From Macrocystis pyrifera (lineage: Eukaryota > Sar > Phaeophyceae > Laminariales > Laminariaceae): a stretch of DNA of 64,000 nt. How positions within the stretch are numbered: position 1 is the stretch's first letter; each line of letters starts with the position of its first letter. Below the pieces are notes generated by a model. That model saw nothing but the letters and a program-made list of their open reading frames with translations, searched no databases and had not been told where the DNA came from. The stretch is taken from contig JASSKH010000001.1 in NCBI GenBank assembly GCA_031763025.1, positions 8,489,024 to 8,553,023 of the forward strand, written 5' to 3'. Positions 23,240-34,711 of the stretch are shown here, in pieces. The translations under genes and the position numbers were made by a program.

Positions 23240-23340
23240 CAGTAAACCGTTCTTTCTACCCGTCGACATCCAGCAAAACCAGTGTCCGTGCCGATTCTTC
23301 AATCCTAGAGAGATACAAGTTATGTGGTCACAAAACTGCA
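23240..23340 (-). repeat. SINE-like dispersed repeat copy
   Basis: Reverse-orientation copy of the GTGACCAC...TTTAATG family: AAACCGTTCTTTCTACCCGT, then AACCAGTGTCCGTG, then TTATGTGGTCACA. Confidence 0.6.
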
Positions 23341-23465
23341 CGCAACAGAAATACTGCATACACACTAACACATATATATTATTACGTATGAAGTAAGCAC
23401 ACAGCAGTAGACAACAATGATGACATGTCATCATACTGGACATGACAGGCACGACGCACATTTCT

Positions 23466-24251
23466 ATGAAAGAGAGATATAGACAGACGACGCAGTTTTT
23501 GTGTCTGGGCGGTCTTCTTGTCGTCGCAAGCGCTGATAATATGCCAGAGATCACACGATGGATCCGACTCGCATGGACATGCTACAATCGGTTCAAACAA
23601 GAACTGTATGATGTGGAGGATGCCCCGTTCACTCTAAAAGTGCGCATGCTAAAGGCCGAGGTGATGGAGACCCTGCTGTACGGGTGCGTGACGTGGACTC
23701 TTGGTTAGGAGCACTTCGCTGAACTCCGAACGGCACACCACAAACTCCTCCTACGGATCATTGGCTTCCAGCGCCGGCAACGCACTGACCACCTCATGTT
23801 GTACGCCAAGGCCCTAAAAAAAGCACAATGCGAGAGCGTTGAGACGACCATCCGCAAAAGACGCCTCCTCTTTGTGGGGGCCGTGCAGCGGGCGACCAAT
23901 GAGCGGCTGACCCGCCGGGTGATGTTTGGGACGGTGGCTGGTGGGGAGAAGCCAGGACCAGGCCGACCGGAAAAGAGCTGGGCCCAATGTCTAGCAGACG
24001 ACCTCAGGGTTTTCCAAGCCACCGAGGGGTCCACGGAAAGCTCCCCTCTGCTGTTCGGAGTAGAAACGGTGTTATGGCCGAGGGCGGCTAAGAAGAGCGG
24101 GAAGTGGTACCGGGGGGTCGTCGACGCGGCGGACTGTTTCGTGGCGAGGTGGCCCAGGGACGAGGCACAGAGGAGCCGGCTACGCCACGCAGCTGAGGAT
24201 GCCAAGAACGGCGACAACGGGAGGGGGGAGGGGGAAGGGCAGCCGTATTGA
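23466..24251 (+). pseudogene. LINE ORF2 relic, copy 3 (diverged subfamily)
   Basis: C-terminal LINE reverse-transcriptase region on the plus strand. The frame starting with RYRQTTQFLCLGGL carries the LLYGCVTWTLG motif and an in-frame TAG at 23706-23708; after a shift of frame it continues from 23796 to the stop at 24251 with ETTIRKRRLLF, GRPEKSWAQC and KWYRGVVDAADCF. At the protein level it is clearly different from copies 1 and 2, so it is a separate lineage of the same family. The palm domain is missing and the element is dead. Confidence 0.85.
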
Positions 24252-24334
24252 TACAGCTGTCAACGAATGCAGAAACGAAATGATAGATCGGGTGGCTAGG
24301 TATCGGTTCGACTAGCTCTTATAGACTGTTGCCT

Positions 24335-24730
24335 GTAGCTCCCTCTCTTTCGTGTCGCTTCATCCGCGCAGCAGATATCTGCCCTTCCTGAGTACGTATG
24401 CTGTCCGTCTGGCAGCCTTTCTGAAGTCCTTGCGTCGTTTGTATTGTGTTTTCATTTCAATTCTTTCTTTTTTTTTTTGTTTTTTTTGTCTTTTTGCTCT
24501 TATGTTTTGGTCCTGCTTGTGTTGTTGTTTCTCGTACCTGGTACGCTGACATTTCACTTGCTTGACACTTGAATTTGCGATTATTTTTCACTTTTGGTCT
24601 TCCTCTATCTCACAGTCTGTGACCACGGAATCAGTATCTCTCTAGGATAAGGAATCAGGACGGACACTGGGTGTACTGATGAAGCTGGGTAGAAAGGACG
24701 ATTTAATGTGACGACAACGACAACAACAAC
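24335..24730 (+). repeat. Dispersed repeat ending in the SINE-like sequence (unsplit copy)
   Basis: The uninterrupted counterpart of 18826-19925. Its last part, 24617-24730, is the SINE-like unit followed by (CAA)n and an A-rich tract to about 24840. The empty site for the 18915-19593 element lies near 24405. Confidence 0.6.
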
Positions 24731-25029
24731 AACAACAACAAGAGAAAACGAAAGAAAACAAAGAAAAACAAAAGACAAAGAAAAAAAGAACAGAAATCGA
24801 AAGAGAGAGAAAAGGAAAGAAGAAAAAAAAAATATATATATATATGTATCGTGCCTCCCCGCAGGGGATGTGGCAGGCACTTGAAAACAAGCGCGCTAAA
24901 GAAAAAAACTTTGAGCTCGAAGCACCCAAACTCTTCAGCATTCATCTCCGGAACCGCCACGTACTTGACAATTGTATAAAATCATGCAGGTCCATATACA
25001 TACACCTCCAGCGCGCACAATCGCATATT

Positions 25030-25390
25030 GAAAGTATGAAATATGCGGGCATCGAACTCCCAACCCATTCTTTGGCAGTTATACCTGGTATATGTGTGCA
25101 GCCGTAACAATTATTATACTCACTCTGCACTATAATAGTAATGAATAGCTTACTTACGTTTGTATCCACACGTACGTGAGAAAACGTGATGGACTCAGTG
25201 GGTAGATAGATCTGCGCCTGCTTTTCTCAGAATGAAAAATTGAGGTGCGTCGGTACATTTCCCGGCGTCGTCACTTTTCTCGCGCCAAAAAGGGAGGGTC
25301 GAAGGGTCATCCACCAGACAGAGTTGGTTGTTGTTTGGCGAGGGGACGAACCCGGAGATCAATGCAGACGAGACTTGGGTGTGGTCGAGC
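25030..25390. repeat. Dispersed repeat with tRNA-like ends, copy 2
   Basis: Colinear with 21720-22060: CATCGAACTCCCAACCCA, GGACTCAGTGGGTAGATAGATCT, GGGACGAACCCGGAGAT, and GAGACTTGGGTGTGG at the end. Confidence 0.5.
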
Positions 25391-25916
25391 CTCAAAGTAG
25401 ATGCCCTGGACCAAAAAGAAAACAGGGCCGGAAACAGGAAGTAGGCGCCCGCCCTGCTCGTGGTGCGGGCCCCAACCTTCGGCAATTTGCGTACGTGGAA
25501 AAAAAATACAAGCTTACGATCACTACAACAACACACAACAAAGCAAAAGCACGAGCAATCGTCATATATATATATGTACCTATGTAACGATCACAGACAT
25601 AATGTCAATTGCTTGCAATCGGGACACAATATCCCCGTCCAGATTTGCCTATCTTGAACAGGAGGGCTTCGTTTCCACTTGGTGTGTTGCATAGTTGGAA
25701 ATATATACCCGCGTATATATACTTGCATATAAAAAAAGAGACGAGGGAAGAGCAGCTTTACTATAATATCATGTACCAGGTACATACCCAATTTCAGGTT
25801 CCGGATGAAAAACAAGGCGAGCAAATATGAAAACGACCACGTATTATGAATATTCGTACGTACGTTGAAAAGAACGCCGCACCATTTTGATTTGTTTCGT
25901 CTTTTTTTTATTTCTT

Positions 25917-26133
25917 TTTTTTTTCATCATCACTTTTACTTTCCAGCCCACTCGTAGGAGGTTTTACCCTCGACGATCTTCTGGACAAGCCCTGGTCACA
26001 GGTGTCGTCCCTTCTCCCCCCCGGTACGTGCCTTTATTTTTTATTCGCGCATAGGGTTCAGCATTCCCACTGCTCGTCGATTTTCAACGAATGTTGCTAA
26101 CTCATGCTCTCGCGCTTTCCGCTTATCGTCTTG
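25917..26133 (+). repeat. ~215 bp dispersed repeat, copy 2
   Basis: See 20150-20360; the two differ by a few substitutions and small indels only, so they are relatively recent. Confidence 0.75.
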
Positions 26134-26716
26134 GTCTACCGGGAAACAAGATGCATCGGTCACATCGTCCATGTTTTTTTGCATTGTCTTTTTCGCATTC
26201 GTATACGCACCCATACTCCCATACGCCTTTGTTTCTGGCTACTATTCATGCTTCGGTGTGTTTCCCTACTGTTCGTAGTTGCCGGCCGATTACCCTATTA
26301 ATATTAAAAATAATACACTGCAGGGCAGTCTACGGGCTGGAAACCTAGACTGCAGAGAGGAAAGTCTACGGGCTGGAGCTGGAGGACAGTCTACGGACAA
26401 TGTATGTTTTAGATCGAGCATTATTATTCTTATTGCTGCTCCTAATCCCCAGAGGGTACGTAGAGACTGGTCAACTCGCCCAAGGAATCACCACGCACAT
26501 AACCTAGAACCGACCAAAAGGCCGACCCGACTGTCCATCAGTGCGCGAAGATCCCATACTATTATTAGTATTGTGAGTTGTGAATCATCAATCAGCCACC
26601 TGGCATTGATACAATTTTTCGTGTCGATTGGCCGATTGTACAAAAGCATACCAGGTATAACTTAATCACATGAATTTATTTGGATTTTGGTCATAGTCCT
26701 TTGTCTCAGTCTGTGA

Positions 26717-26822
26717 CCACATAATTATTCGTTTATCTCTTGGATAAGGAATCAGAACGGACGCTGGGCGTACTGACGAACGAAGCTGGGTAGAAAGCAC
26801 AATGTAATGTGAAGACAACACA
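26717..26822 (+). repeat. SINE-like dispersed repeat copy
   Basis: GTGACCACATAATTATTCG, GGATAAGGAATCAGAACGG, GGTAGAAAGCACAATGTAATG, then a CA-rich tail. Nothing gene-like is seen in 26140-26710 or 26830-27270. Confidence 0.6.
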
Positions 26823-27958
26823 CACAAAACACATCAAATTATGTTGTCGATGATCAATGCAATAATAAACAAGGCCAATTAAGTACCCCAAACGAGTTCG
26901 TATACCCCGGTCGTTTTCGAGCCCAAAACGGGTGCAGCCCATTAATAGAACAAAAACCAAACCACACCCCACGAGCCACGCGATTGGATACAAAAAAATC
27001 ACATCCGTTTTTGAGGGATATTGACCCGGGTACACCTGCGAATGACTACTACTGCTGTAATGCTTGGCTCGTTTTTGCTTTTGCTCACGTATTGGTTTTG
27101 CTTAACCACTTGCCTGTAGTGTGTCGCTCTATTATTATTGTCTTCCGCTTTATTTCTAGCTGTTTCACATTTCACGTCATTTCAATGTATTCGACCATTC
27201 ATAATTAGGTGCACGTGTGTACGTGCGTCTATACATACATTCATACGTATAAAACAGGTACACGAGTCGGTCGCCCCGATAGTCTATTTGTTAGCTTCAA
27301 ATAAATGCTACTATTAATATAGCATCGGTACCCGAGTTCGAATCCCCAGATCCCACCGTTGTTCCGTGCTGAGATTTTGAATTTATTTGCAAGACACGAA
27401 AAGAAGCCTAATGCTGAGAGCTGAAGTCGCCTTCCTACCGTGGGTAGGCACAATTCGATGCAAGTCGACGAGGGAAGAATTGACTGCAGTCTTGTCGTGA
27501 GAAACACGCAAGGCACGAACCGTATGATAAGATTATTCCATGACACTCCCGTAGTAGGCTGAAAAGATTTGCTCTGTCTGATTGTCGTTAAATAGACCGA
27601 GCAGACATGCTGAGATAATTTAATTTAGATTACTCTTGAGAAGCGCCGCTTGAAGGCAGCAATGTCTTATGACGATGAACTGTGATACATTCAGATGGAT
27701 GGAGTTTGACAACAAGTGAACGTGGGGTGTGTGCAAACAGTCCAGGTCCTTCATCTCAACACGCTCTGACCGCAACGTATATCGACGGTTTGTCACTGCA
27801 ACTCGTCGACTACAAGAACTACTGAAGGGTCTTCTAAATACTGTATACCGTTACTCAAAATGCGGTGTAACTTGACTCAACAGGCTGTGTACTGAATATT
27901 TCTTAACTTTCGCCCTCTGTGTAAGTCGCATGTGCAAAGTTGATAAATAATGTCTCCG

Positions 27959-28085
27959 AGCGATAGAAATACGACAAAAATGCTGATCATGACTAACGAT
28001 CACCAGCACTCGTTTGAAGCGATAGAAACAATAACAAAATGCTGATCATGGCTAACGATCACCAGCACTTGTCGGCAGCGAGAGA
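27959..28085. repeat. ~60 bp tandem duplication with palindromes
   Basis: Two units starting GCGATAGAAA and containing AATGCTGATCATG and CTAACGATCACCAGCACT. A third, shorter echo (AATGCTGATGATG) lies near 28110. No gene in 27550-28520. Confidence 0.6.
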
Positions 28086-28523
28086 GGCATTACTTCAAGT
28101 AGAATGCTGATGATGTATTACAAAAAAATGAAGCTTGTGCGGTGGAATGTGATTCGAAACGTGTTTCGCGCTGCAGAAATTGTCAGTGGCAACGAAGTAA
28201 CAACCGACACAAAAAAATCACAAAACGCATATATTTCCTGAAGACAGGAGGTTACTTGCTAAGGTGCATTTTCTATTGAACTAATACAGCGTACAATACT
28301 ATTAGAAATGGTCCCAGCCCAGGTGAATCAAAGATGATAGAGCTTCGTAACTCCCCCATGCGCGTAAAGTAGCTAATAGGGACAACCAACAGAACCCCAC
28401 ACGTTTTTAATGTCTAAGCTTCGGGCCCTGAATTCGCTGATCAACTTAAGGAGGTAGCGCTGTCCTTGCATACGGAGATTCTTGGTGCCTAGGTCAGCAA
28501 CCTGCTCCTACGTTTTCACGTAT

Positions 28524-28940
28524 TTACAGATGATCTGCCCCAGGGGCCTTGACTAGCTCCTGAATGAAGAAGACCCGTAGAACCACGTGCTCAACTCGCG
28601 AACTGTAGGTCCGATTTCCGGCGAGCTCTGGCTCCATTGCGGATTGCATTGCCAGCCCCTGCACCCCCACCCTGAAGCTTACCGGGGTGTTTGAAAGAAA
28701 GACAATATACGAGGACATCGACTTGCTGTTGTCCGGGTTGTTACCCCAGTTTGCATCCGAAAATACAATCAACATAATATCACCTTGCTCGTACGTGATG
28801 ACGAAATCCGACGTCCCGGGTAGGTATCGAAGTAGACGATTGTCCGCCGCTATGTGAGCTTTGAAAGTTTTAGACATCGCCCTCGCCAGTTGGTTGATGG
28901 CGTATAATATCTCGTACCGAGTCACCTGTCCAAGGTACAC
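28524..28940 (-). pseudogene. Copia RNase H domain
   Basis: Carries the QVTRYEILYAINQLARAMS stretch, HIAADNRLLRYLPGT and SDANWGNNPDN. These are the linker and RNase H signatures of Copia polyproteins; the first catalytic aspartate (SDANW) is kept. It ends before the normal C-terminus. Confidence 0.8.
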
Positions 28941-28985
28941 TACGCTTCCCGTGATGGCCTGGAAGCACTGTTTCTCTTCCTTCTT

Positions 28986-29844
28986 TCAAAGCCTCTCCTC
29001 CGGCTGGTCCAGCGACAGCTCTTGTGCCACGCCAGGCGCGTATCTTGGATTGCAGCTCGCCATACCGTACCGCTCCAGCAGGAAACTAGTATATTTCTCC
29101 TGAGTGATGGTCACCGTTCCCTTCCGGCTGTTACGGGTAATGCCCATCCCGAGCACGAGCGACACGTCTCCCATGTCCGTCATTGGGAACCGACGCATCA
29201 GCTTCTGCATATTCTTCCTCAGCACCACCAGGAGGTATAGGGTCAGCGTGGAAATGACGCCACCCTTCGACTAGGCGTGGACGCACGAGTCCGACTTGAG
29301 ACGTTTGAAGCCAACTTTCATCAGATGTCCGTCGATCGTGTTCCACCGGTTGGTTGGGCTCTGGCGGGGACCGCATATAGGCTATTCAAAATCCACATTA
29401 TTCCTCGTATCCGAGTATCATCTTGGCGCGCACTTCCTCTGTGACATCGGCGTTCAGAAATGCCGTGTTGAAGTCCAGCTGCCAACGCTCTAGGTTATAC
29501 CCCTCCACTATCACTTGCACCATACGGATGCTCTGGCGTCTGTTAACGGGGGGGAACGAGCTGCCGCATACAATGCCAGGTAATTGTCCCTATCCCAGTA
29601 CAAGAAGGCGTCCCTTGTGCGAGCTTTCAGGCTTGACGTCGAATACTCATCGACTGCCGATAATCTTGTGTCCCGTGGGGACGGAGATCACCGTCAAGAG
29701 GGTGTAAGCGTTGTTTTTTTTCAAGATTTCCACTTTCTTGTCTGATGCCGCTTTCCGTTGCGTCTTGGCCAGCAAAGTTACGGCTTTTTTTAAGGTGTTC
29801 GAAATTATTTTCGCATTCCTCTCCCGCCGAACAGCTTGAAGCAT
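28986..29844 (-). pseudogene. Copia reverse transcriptase, frameshifted
   Basis: Three frames. 29647-29844 is the N-terminal part ending in TGHKIIGSR. 29131-29376 is a middle part out of frame. 28986-29228 has TDMGDVSLVLGMGITRN and LLERYGMASCNP, typical of Copia RT after the palm. The YVDD box is absent. Confidence 0.75.
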
Positions 29845-30591
29845 TGGACCAGTTGCGGCGTAGATTCCACGGTCAAGTCTGCTCCGTACGTCTCGTGCAC
29901 GATATCCGGCAGGGCTGCCTTGGTATAGAGCCTCAGAAGCCCGAGCTCAGACAGTGCAGGCCCGCTGGTGATTGCTGTTGGATGAGCAGAATTTGAACGG
30001 TTCTTGGTGTTACACCTGACTTAGGATTGTTTTGCAGGGCCAGCACGCATGGCCGGAGGTTTCATGTCTAGACACGAAGACCCCCGTTGTTGGAGTGGTG
30101 GTGATCCAGCCAATGGTGTATCCAGGGAAGCTGCCTCGGACGACACCGGCTACTCCAGACGTAATACAACGCCCTCCTGCGGTCCGCCCTCTATCGGCAC
30201 TCTCAAGGTCATAGCCCTCTCTTGCAGTGGATCCGACGCCCCTCCATCCCGCCAGGTAATCTCACTAATCTTCTCCATGAGGTCGGCCACCGGCGGATTG
30301 GCTGAAATCCAGCGAACGGCAATGTGGCCAGCAGAAGCACCGGGAAGAGGTTCCATCACAGAAGTGTAATCGCGAAGATCGGGCAGAAAGTCGTCAACTG
30401 TGATGTAGCTGTGTGGTCGTCCTCGCCGATGCTCGACGGAATAGTCTGCGCCGAAGTTTTGTTCACGGCGGTGGCGGGAGTAGGCACAAAGACCTCTCGA
30501 TTATATCGTTCCTTCTCTTCATGATGCGGCGGGTGGCAGGATTGTAAACGTCTTAGGTCTTGCTCCTTCCACCGTCTTGAAATCAAACCTT

Positions 30592-31311
30592 TTAGAGTAC
30601 GTTTCGATGTGCACAAAGGCCCGGGCACTGATGGCTCGAAGAAGTCGCAGGTCCGGCTCCGCCCCGTGCAGCATCTTGTACAGGAACTGCATGCCGATCC
30701 CGGAGTGCGGCACCCTGTTGTCTGAAACACCTCCGTGAACACCAATTCTTCCGGGAGAAACATTGAAAGTCTGCTCTCGGCAAGCAAGCACCGCACCATA
30801 GCCGCAAGAGTTTTCCAGCGTATTTGGATATGCGTATTTGCTGCGGAGTATTGGCACTGGCGTACTCGAGCGACACCTCTGTCTGGAGGCAGTAGCCCTG
30901 GAACTCCTTGCCGATGAACTCGCCGCCTTTGTCAACCCTCAAACGCTCGAGATGGGAATCGCTTGGAAACACCTCAGATTGTACGAATGCCTGAAACGAG
31001 GGTAGATTGTTGTGCTTGGGATTCAGCAGGTAAGTCTCCGTCCACTTGGTGTACTTGTCGGAAATCTTGGTATTGTACGTGTAGCCCCCGAATGATTCTG
31101 GGGTTAATGTTCCTTCAGATCGGCGAAGACCATCTGGAAAGGGAAATTGACCTTGTGATCGGCGGTCTTGGGACAAGGCAGCTGGTGACTCTTGCCCACG
31201 ACGCACACGCGGTAGTCTAGCACAGGCCCATCGAAGCTCTCCCCATTGTTGGCCACATGATTGAAGAAGCCTAGGCTCTTGAGAATAAGGTATCCTAGTC
31301 GCCGATGCCAC
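30592..31311 (-). pseudogene. Copia integrase core
   Basis: LRVDKGGEFIGKEFQGYC matches the second-aspartate block of the DDE integrase, and SLEYASANTPQQ is the usual lead-in to the catalytic glutamate, which is replaced here (ISKYAG). Frameshifts follow. Confidence 0.75.
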
Positions 31312-31481
31312 AGGTTGGCGTTGATAGTAGCATACATTGCAAGCTCCGACCCGTGGTTGTCGTCGGCGAGATTGAGCGAGAGCGAGTAGAGACCGTGAGC
31401 CAACTCTTGACGTGAAGAGGTGAGCTTGTTTGCCTCCTGCCTCGGCTTATTCATACCAAGTATCAAATATTGACACGACAC
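31104..31481 (-). pseudogene. Copia GAG-pre-integrase domain
   Basis: ANLWHRRLGYLILKSLG, then CVVGKSHQLPCPKTADHKV and FQMVFADL, which is the pre-integrase zinc-binding module running into the first integrase aspartate. Confidence 0.8.
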
Positions 31482-31483
31482 CG

Positions 31484-31738
31484 TTACGTGCTGCCTGCTT
31501 CGCGGAGAACAGGTTGTTCCCTAGGCCAGGCACAACCGGACACTTGGACTAAGTACCGCACGCCTTTGTCGTCGATGACGCGGCCTCGGAGCACTCCTTG
31601 CGCAATACCATTCATTTGCCCCCCCCACGCGGTTGAGATTTCTCCTGGCACATCCAATACCTCATAATTTACCGCTCTATCCCACAATCCGCGAAGGATA
31701 GCGTCGTCCAAAGAGTGTGCCGACGGGCCACTGTTCAC
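31484..31738 (-). pseudogene. Copia aspartic protease remnant
   Basis: NSGPSAHSLDDAI stands where Copia proteases have DSGA-H. The catalytic Asp is replaced by Asn, so it would be inactive. Confidence 0.65.
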
Positions 31739-32873
31739 ACGCGCATTGACCGATTCGTTGCTGCACTTAGTCCGCAGTTCCGCGGTGGGACAGGTCGTGA
31801 GAGCCGAGGAGTCCTACGTACTGGTGATGCCCCCAAGCACGTCGGGCTGTATTCGTGTTCGTGACCACTGCGGCACAGAGGGAGTTGCCTCCCGAAGCCA
31901 CAGATAGGGAAGCATGGCCACCACTACCAGAGCATGGATCTTAGCAGTCAAACCCCCGAAAACATGCGCTCGGAATCTCAGTTGCTGAGCCGGTTCTTCC
32001 CCGACCATAAAGAGCGAGCCGCCAGTCTCTTCTTTGCTGACACGGCGCCGAAATATCCAAAGAACCCGCTGGTATCGACTGGTTCATCTGTGGGACCCAA
32101 TGGTCAGAATGCTTCCTCTTCCCTAGCTGCTTCCACCGCGGTGAACGAGGCAAGGTGGTCGGTGTAGAAAGAGCCAGGTGTGGCAAGAAGTAGAACACTT
32201 CAGAGATCTTGGTCCGTTTGCTTCCATTTCTGCTTCGCGACGACATTCAGCGTAGCGGTGTGGGTGCCGCCCAAAGTAGATGATGGCTGGGCGTTTCCTT
32301 CCAATGAATCTAAAAAGGGTTTGCTGTAGAGCGATAGACTGACGTGGACCTTAACCTGGCCCTTTTCTTTGCGAAATATACCCTTGTTCTGGACGGCGAG
32401 GATCAGTCAGTTCTTGATCACTGCCTGGGTGTTACACGTACAACTAGTTTGTCTCAAGCCCCTTACTTGAGAAGCGGTATGGCCCGCACGAAACACGGAC
32501 CCCGACAAAAGCTCCAAGCGTAACCCAATAGACAATCCCATGGCCTACAGCAAGTACGCCTCCCACTCGTTCATGACCACTTCGCGGGTGGACAACGATA
32601 CCTTCTGCACTTTGGCTGGTGGCGACGTCGCCTCATCTGCGTTCTCGAGCGGTTTGCTAAATGAGACCCGAGAGCGAAAACTCAGCCCCGCCGCCCCTCG
32701 TTGGTGGCCAACGAGGTATCGTGGTTGCCAAACCAAATACCCGACTTAAAAAACACCTTGAATTTCTCTATATACATGAAATAACAATCGCAATACTACT
32801 GTATCCCATGGTACCTGATATCAATCAACAAGGCTTAAATTACAACTGACTATGACTTTTGCTCTGTCTCACA

Positions 32874-32995
32874 ACCTGTGACTACGTAATTAGTATATAC
32901 CTAGGAGAAGGAACCAGGACGGACGACACCGGGTGTAGTAGTGCAATTGGATATGGCGAAAGAACGGTTCGATGTGAAGACAACACACACTGATA
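32874..32995 (+). repeat. SINE-like dispersed repeat copy
   Basis: GTGACTACGTAATTAG, GGAACCAGGACGG, then GAACGGTTCGATGTGAAGAC and a CA-rich tail. Confidence 0.55.
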
Positions 32996-33059
32996 ATGAT
33001 GAAAAATCATGAAACATCAGTCACCAAGACCGGGTCTGGTGCATTATTGGCATTTTTCA

Positions 33060-34345
33060 TGGAAGTAGGTGATGGAAGCTTGTGGAAGCTTCCATTGAAG
33101 TAGCGGAAGCTTCCATGAAAGAGGTGGAAACTTACATGGAAGTTGGAAGCTTCCGCGGAAGTTAGTAGTGGAAGCTTTCGTGGAAGTGCGATGAAAGTGG
33201 AAGTCGAAGTTTCCATGGAAGATTCCGAGGAACAGTATTTACGTCCATTGGCTTCCGCGAACTTTCATCAATTATCGAGTATTTGCACAACCTTCAGGCT
33301 GTTTCTGGAACCTTCCACTGCTTCCCACAACGTCCATGGATGCTTTCATGGAAGCAGCCTCCCCAAACGCTTCCATGAAAGTTGTTGAAGCTGTTGTGGA
33401 AGCTTCTGGGTACTTCCAGTATAGTATACAAGAATGCAGGAGGCTGCTGGTGTAATATTGACTATTTTCAAGGAAGCAGGTTTGAGCTTCCAATGGAAGC
33501 TTCCATAACTTCCATGGAAGTTTCCACCACTTGCATGGAAGCTTCCATCACTTCCATGGAAGCGTCCAAGGAAGTTGTGGAAGATTCAATGACGGAATCG
33601 TCTACCGCTTCCACTGAAGCTTCCACTTCCATGGAATGTCTTCCATGTAAGTTAGGAGTGAAAGCTCCGGTGGAAGTGCCATGAAAGTGGCAGTGGAAGT
33701 TTCCATGGAAACTTCCGAGAAACAGTATTTACTTCCATTGGCTTCCGCGAACTTCCACCAATTATAGAGTACTTCCACAACCTTCAGGCTGTTTCTGGAT
33801 TATTCCAATGTTTCCATGGAAGCTTCCATGAAAGTTGTTTCCGCGCGGAGTTACATTGATGCTTCCAATTAAACTTCCACTTCCACTTTCATGGCGCGTC
33901 CACGGACGTTTCCATTATTAACTTACGTGGAAGCTTCCACCACTTCCGTGGAATGTTCCATCACTTCCATGGAAGTTATTTTCGTTGGGAGCGGTAGAAA
34001 TCTTCAATTTTCGATGGGATTGGAACCTTTCGGGGATGCTTCCTGCGTAAGCTTCGGTGGAAGCTCCCAGTAGCGTTCCCCCGGAAGCGTCCAAAGAGAT
34101 GCGTTAATTTCCACGAGCTTCCATGATCTACCATGTGGCTCAATTGTCTTCCACTTACGTCCACTCACTTCCCAAGCAAATTGACGTATTTATACTCCTT
34201 CCACTGGCTTCCACTGGCTTCCACGTACTTTCCCATATGTCCATGACTTTCCTCTGTCTTCCACTGGCTTCCACTGGCTTCCGCTGGCTTCCACTGACTT
34301 CCACGTACTTTCCCATATGTTCATGACTTTCCTCTGTCTTCAACG
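33060..34345. repeat. Palindromic HindIII-type array 1 (CTTCCATGGAAG / TGGAAGCTTCCA)
   Basis: Dozens of degenerate units, about 27-33 bp apart, each built of two short palindromes, CTTCCATGGAAG and TGGAAGCTTCCA, with GTGGT or TTGT spacers. Because units are near 30 bp, both strands give long Ser/Thr/Met/Glu frames. These change frame repeatedly and I do not call a protein. Near 34196-34340 a longer unit of about 65 bp (CTTCCACTGGCTTCCAC ... TTTCCCATATGT) is tandemly doubled. A second array lies at 47470-48600. Confidence 0.85.
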
Positions 34346-34711
34346 ACAGAAGGGAAACAGATTGAGGCTTCAACGACGAGACCTATCAAACGTGCGTTTT
34401 CCACGAAAAGAAGAGGATTGGAGGCTTCCGAGGATTGAGGTAGAAGCACCGGAAACTCGCTTGTCAGCACCGAAAACCTTTAATGATCTGTATTGGCTTC
34501 AACTACCGGCTTATGCATATTCCAGTGTATACATACGTGTTTTTTACTTAGTGTAGTTTAGTGTAGCTCACGTGCGTACTACGATGTAGGAAGCATGTTT
34601 TGGCCGTTTTCGGTCCTGACTCGCGGGCTTCCTAGAGAACAACCCGATATCGACACTCTCGGTTGTTTTGTGCAATGTTCTTTGAACAACGCCTAAGATA
34701 GGCCGAGGTTA

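Larger units (their letters stand above)
28524..32736 (-). pseudogene. Ty1/Copia LTR retrotransposon relic
   Basis: Domains are in Copia order on the minus strand: protease (31484-31738), GAG-pre-integrase (31104-31481), integrase core (30592-31311), reverse transcriptase (28986-29844), RNase H (28524-28940). Integrase before RT defines Copia, not Gypsy. Key sites are lost: protease DSGA reads NSGP; the integrase glutamate region expected as SERAG reads SKYAG; and the YVDD motif of RT is deleted, the frame reading TLYLLVV. Frameshifts separate most segments. I could not find LTRs or a primer binding site, so the element ends are unknown. The 32545-32736 frame may be gag N-terminus but is not recognisable. 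Confidence 0.85.

Noticed and set aside
27280..27350. tRNA-like stretch ending GAGTTCGAATCCCCAG
   Set aside because: The B-box-like word is present but the T stem does not pair and no anticodon arm can be drawn.
33382..33684. 100-codon Glu/Ala/Ser/Thr/Met-rich frame
   Set aside because: Arises from ~30 bp palindromic repeats; similar frames appear on both strands and in several phases.
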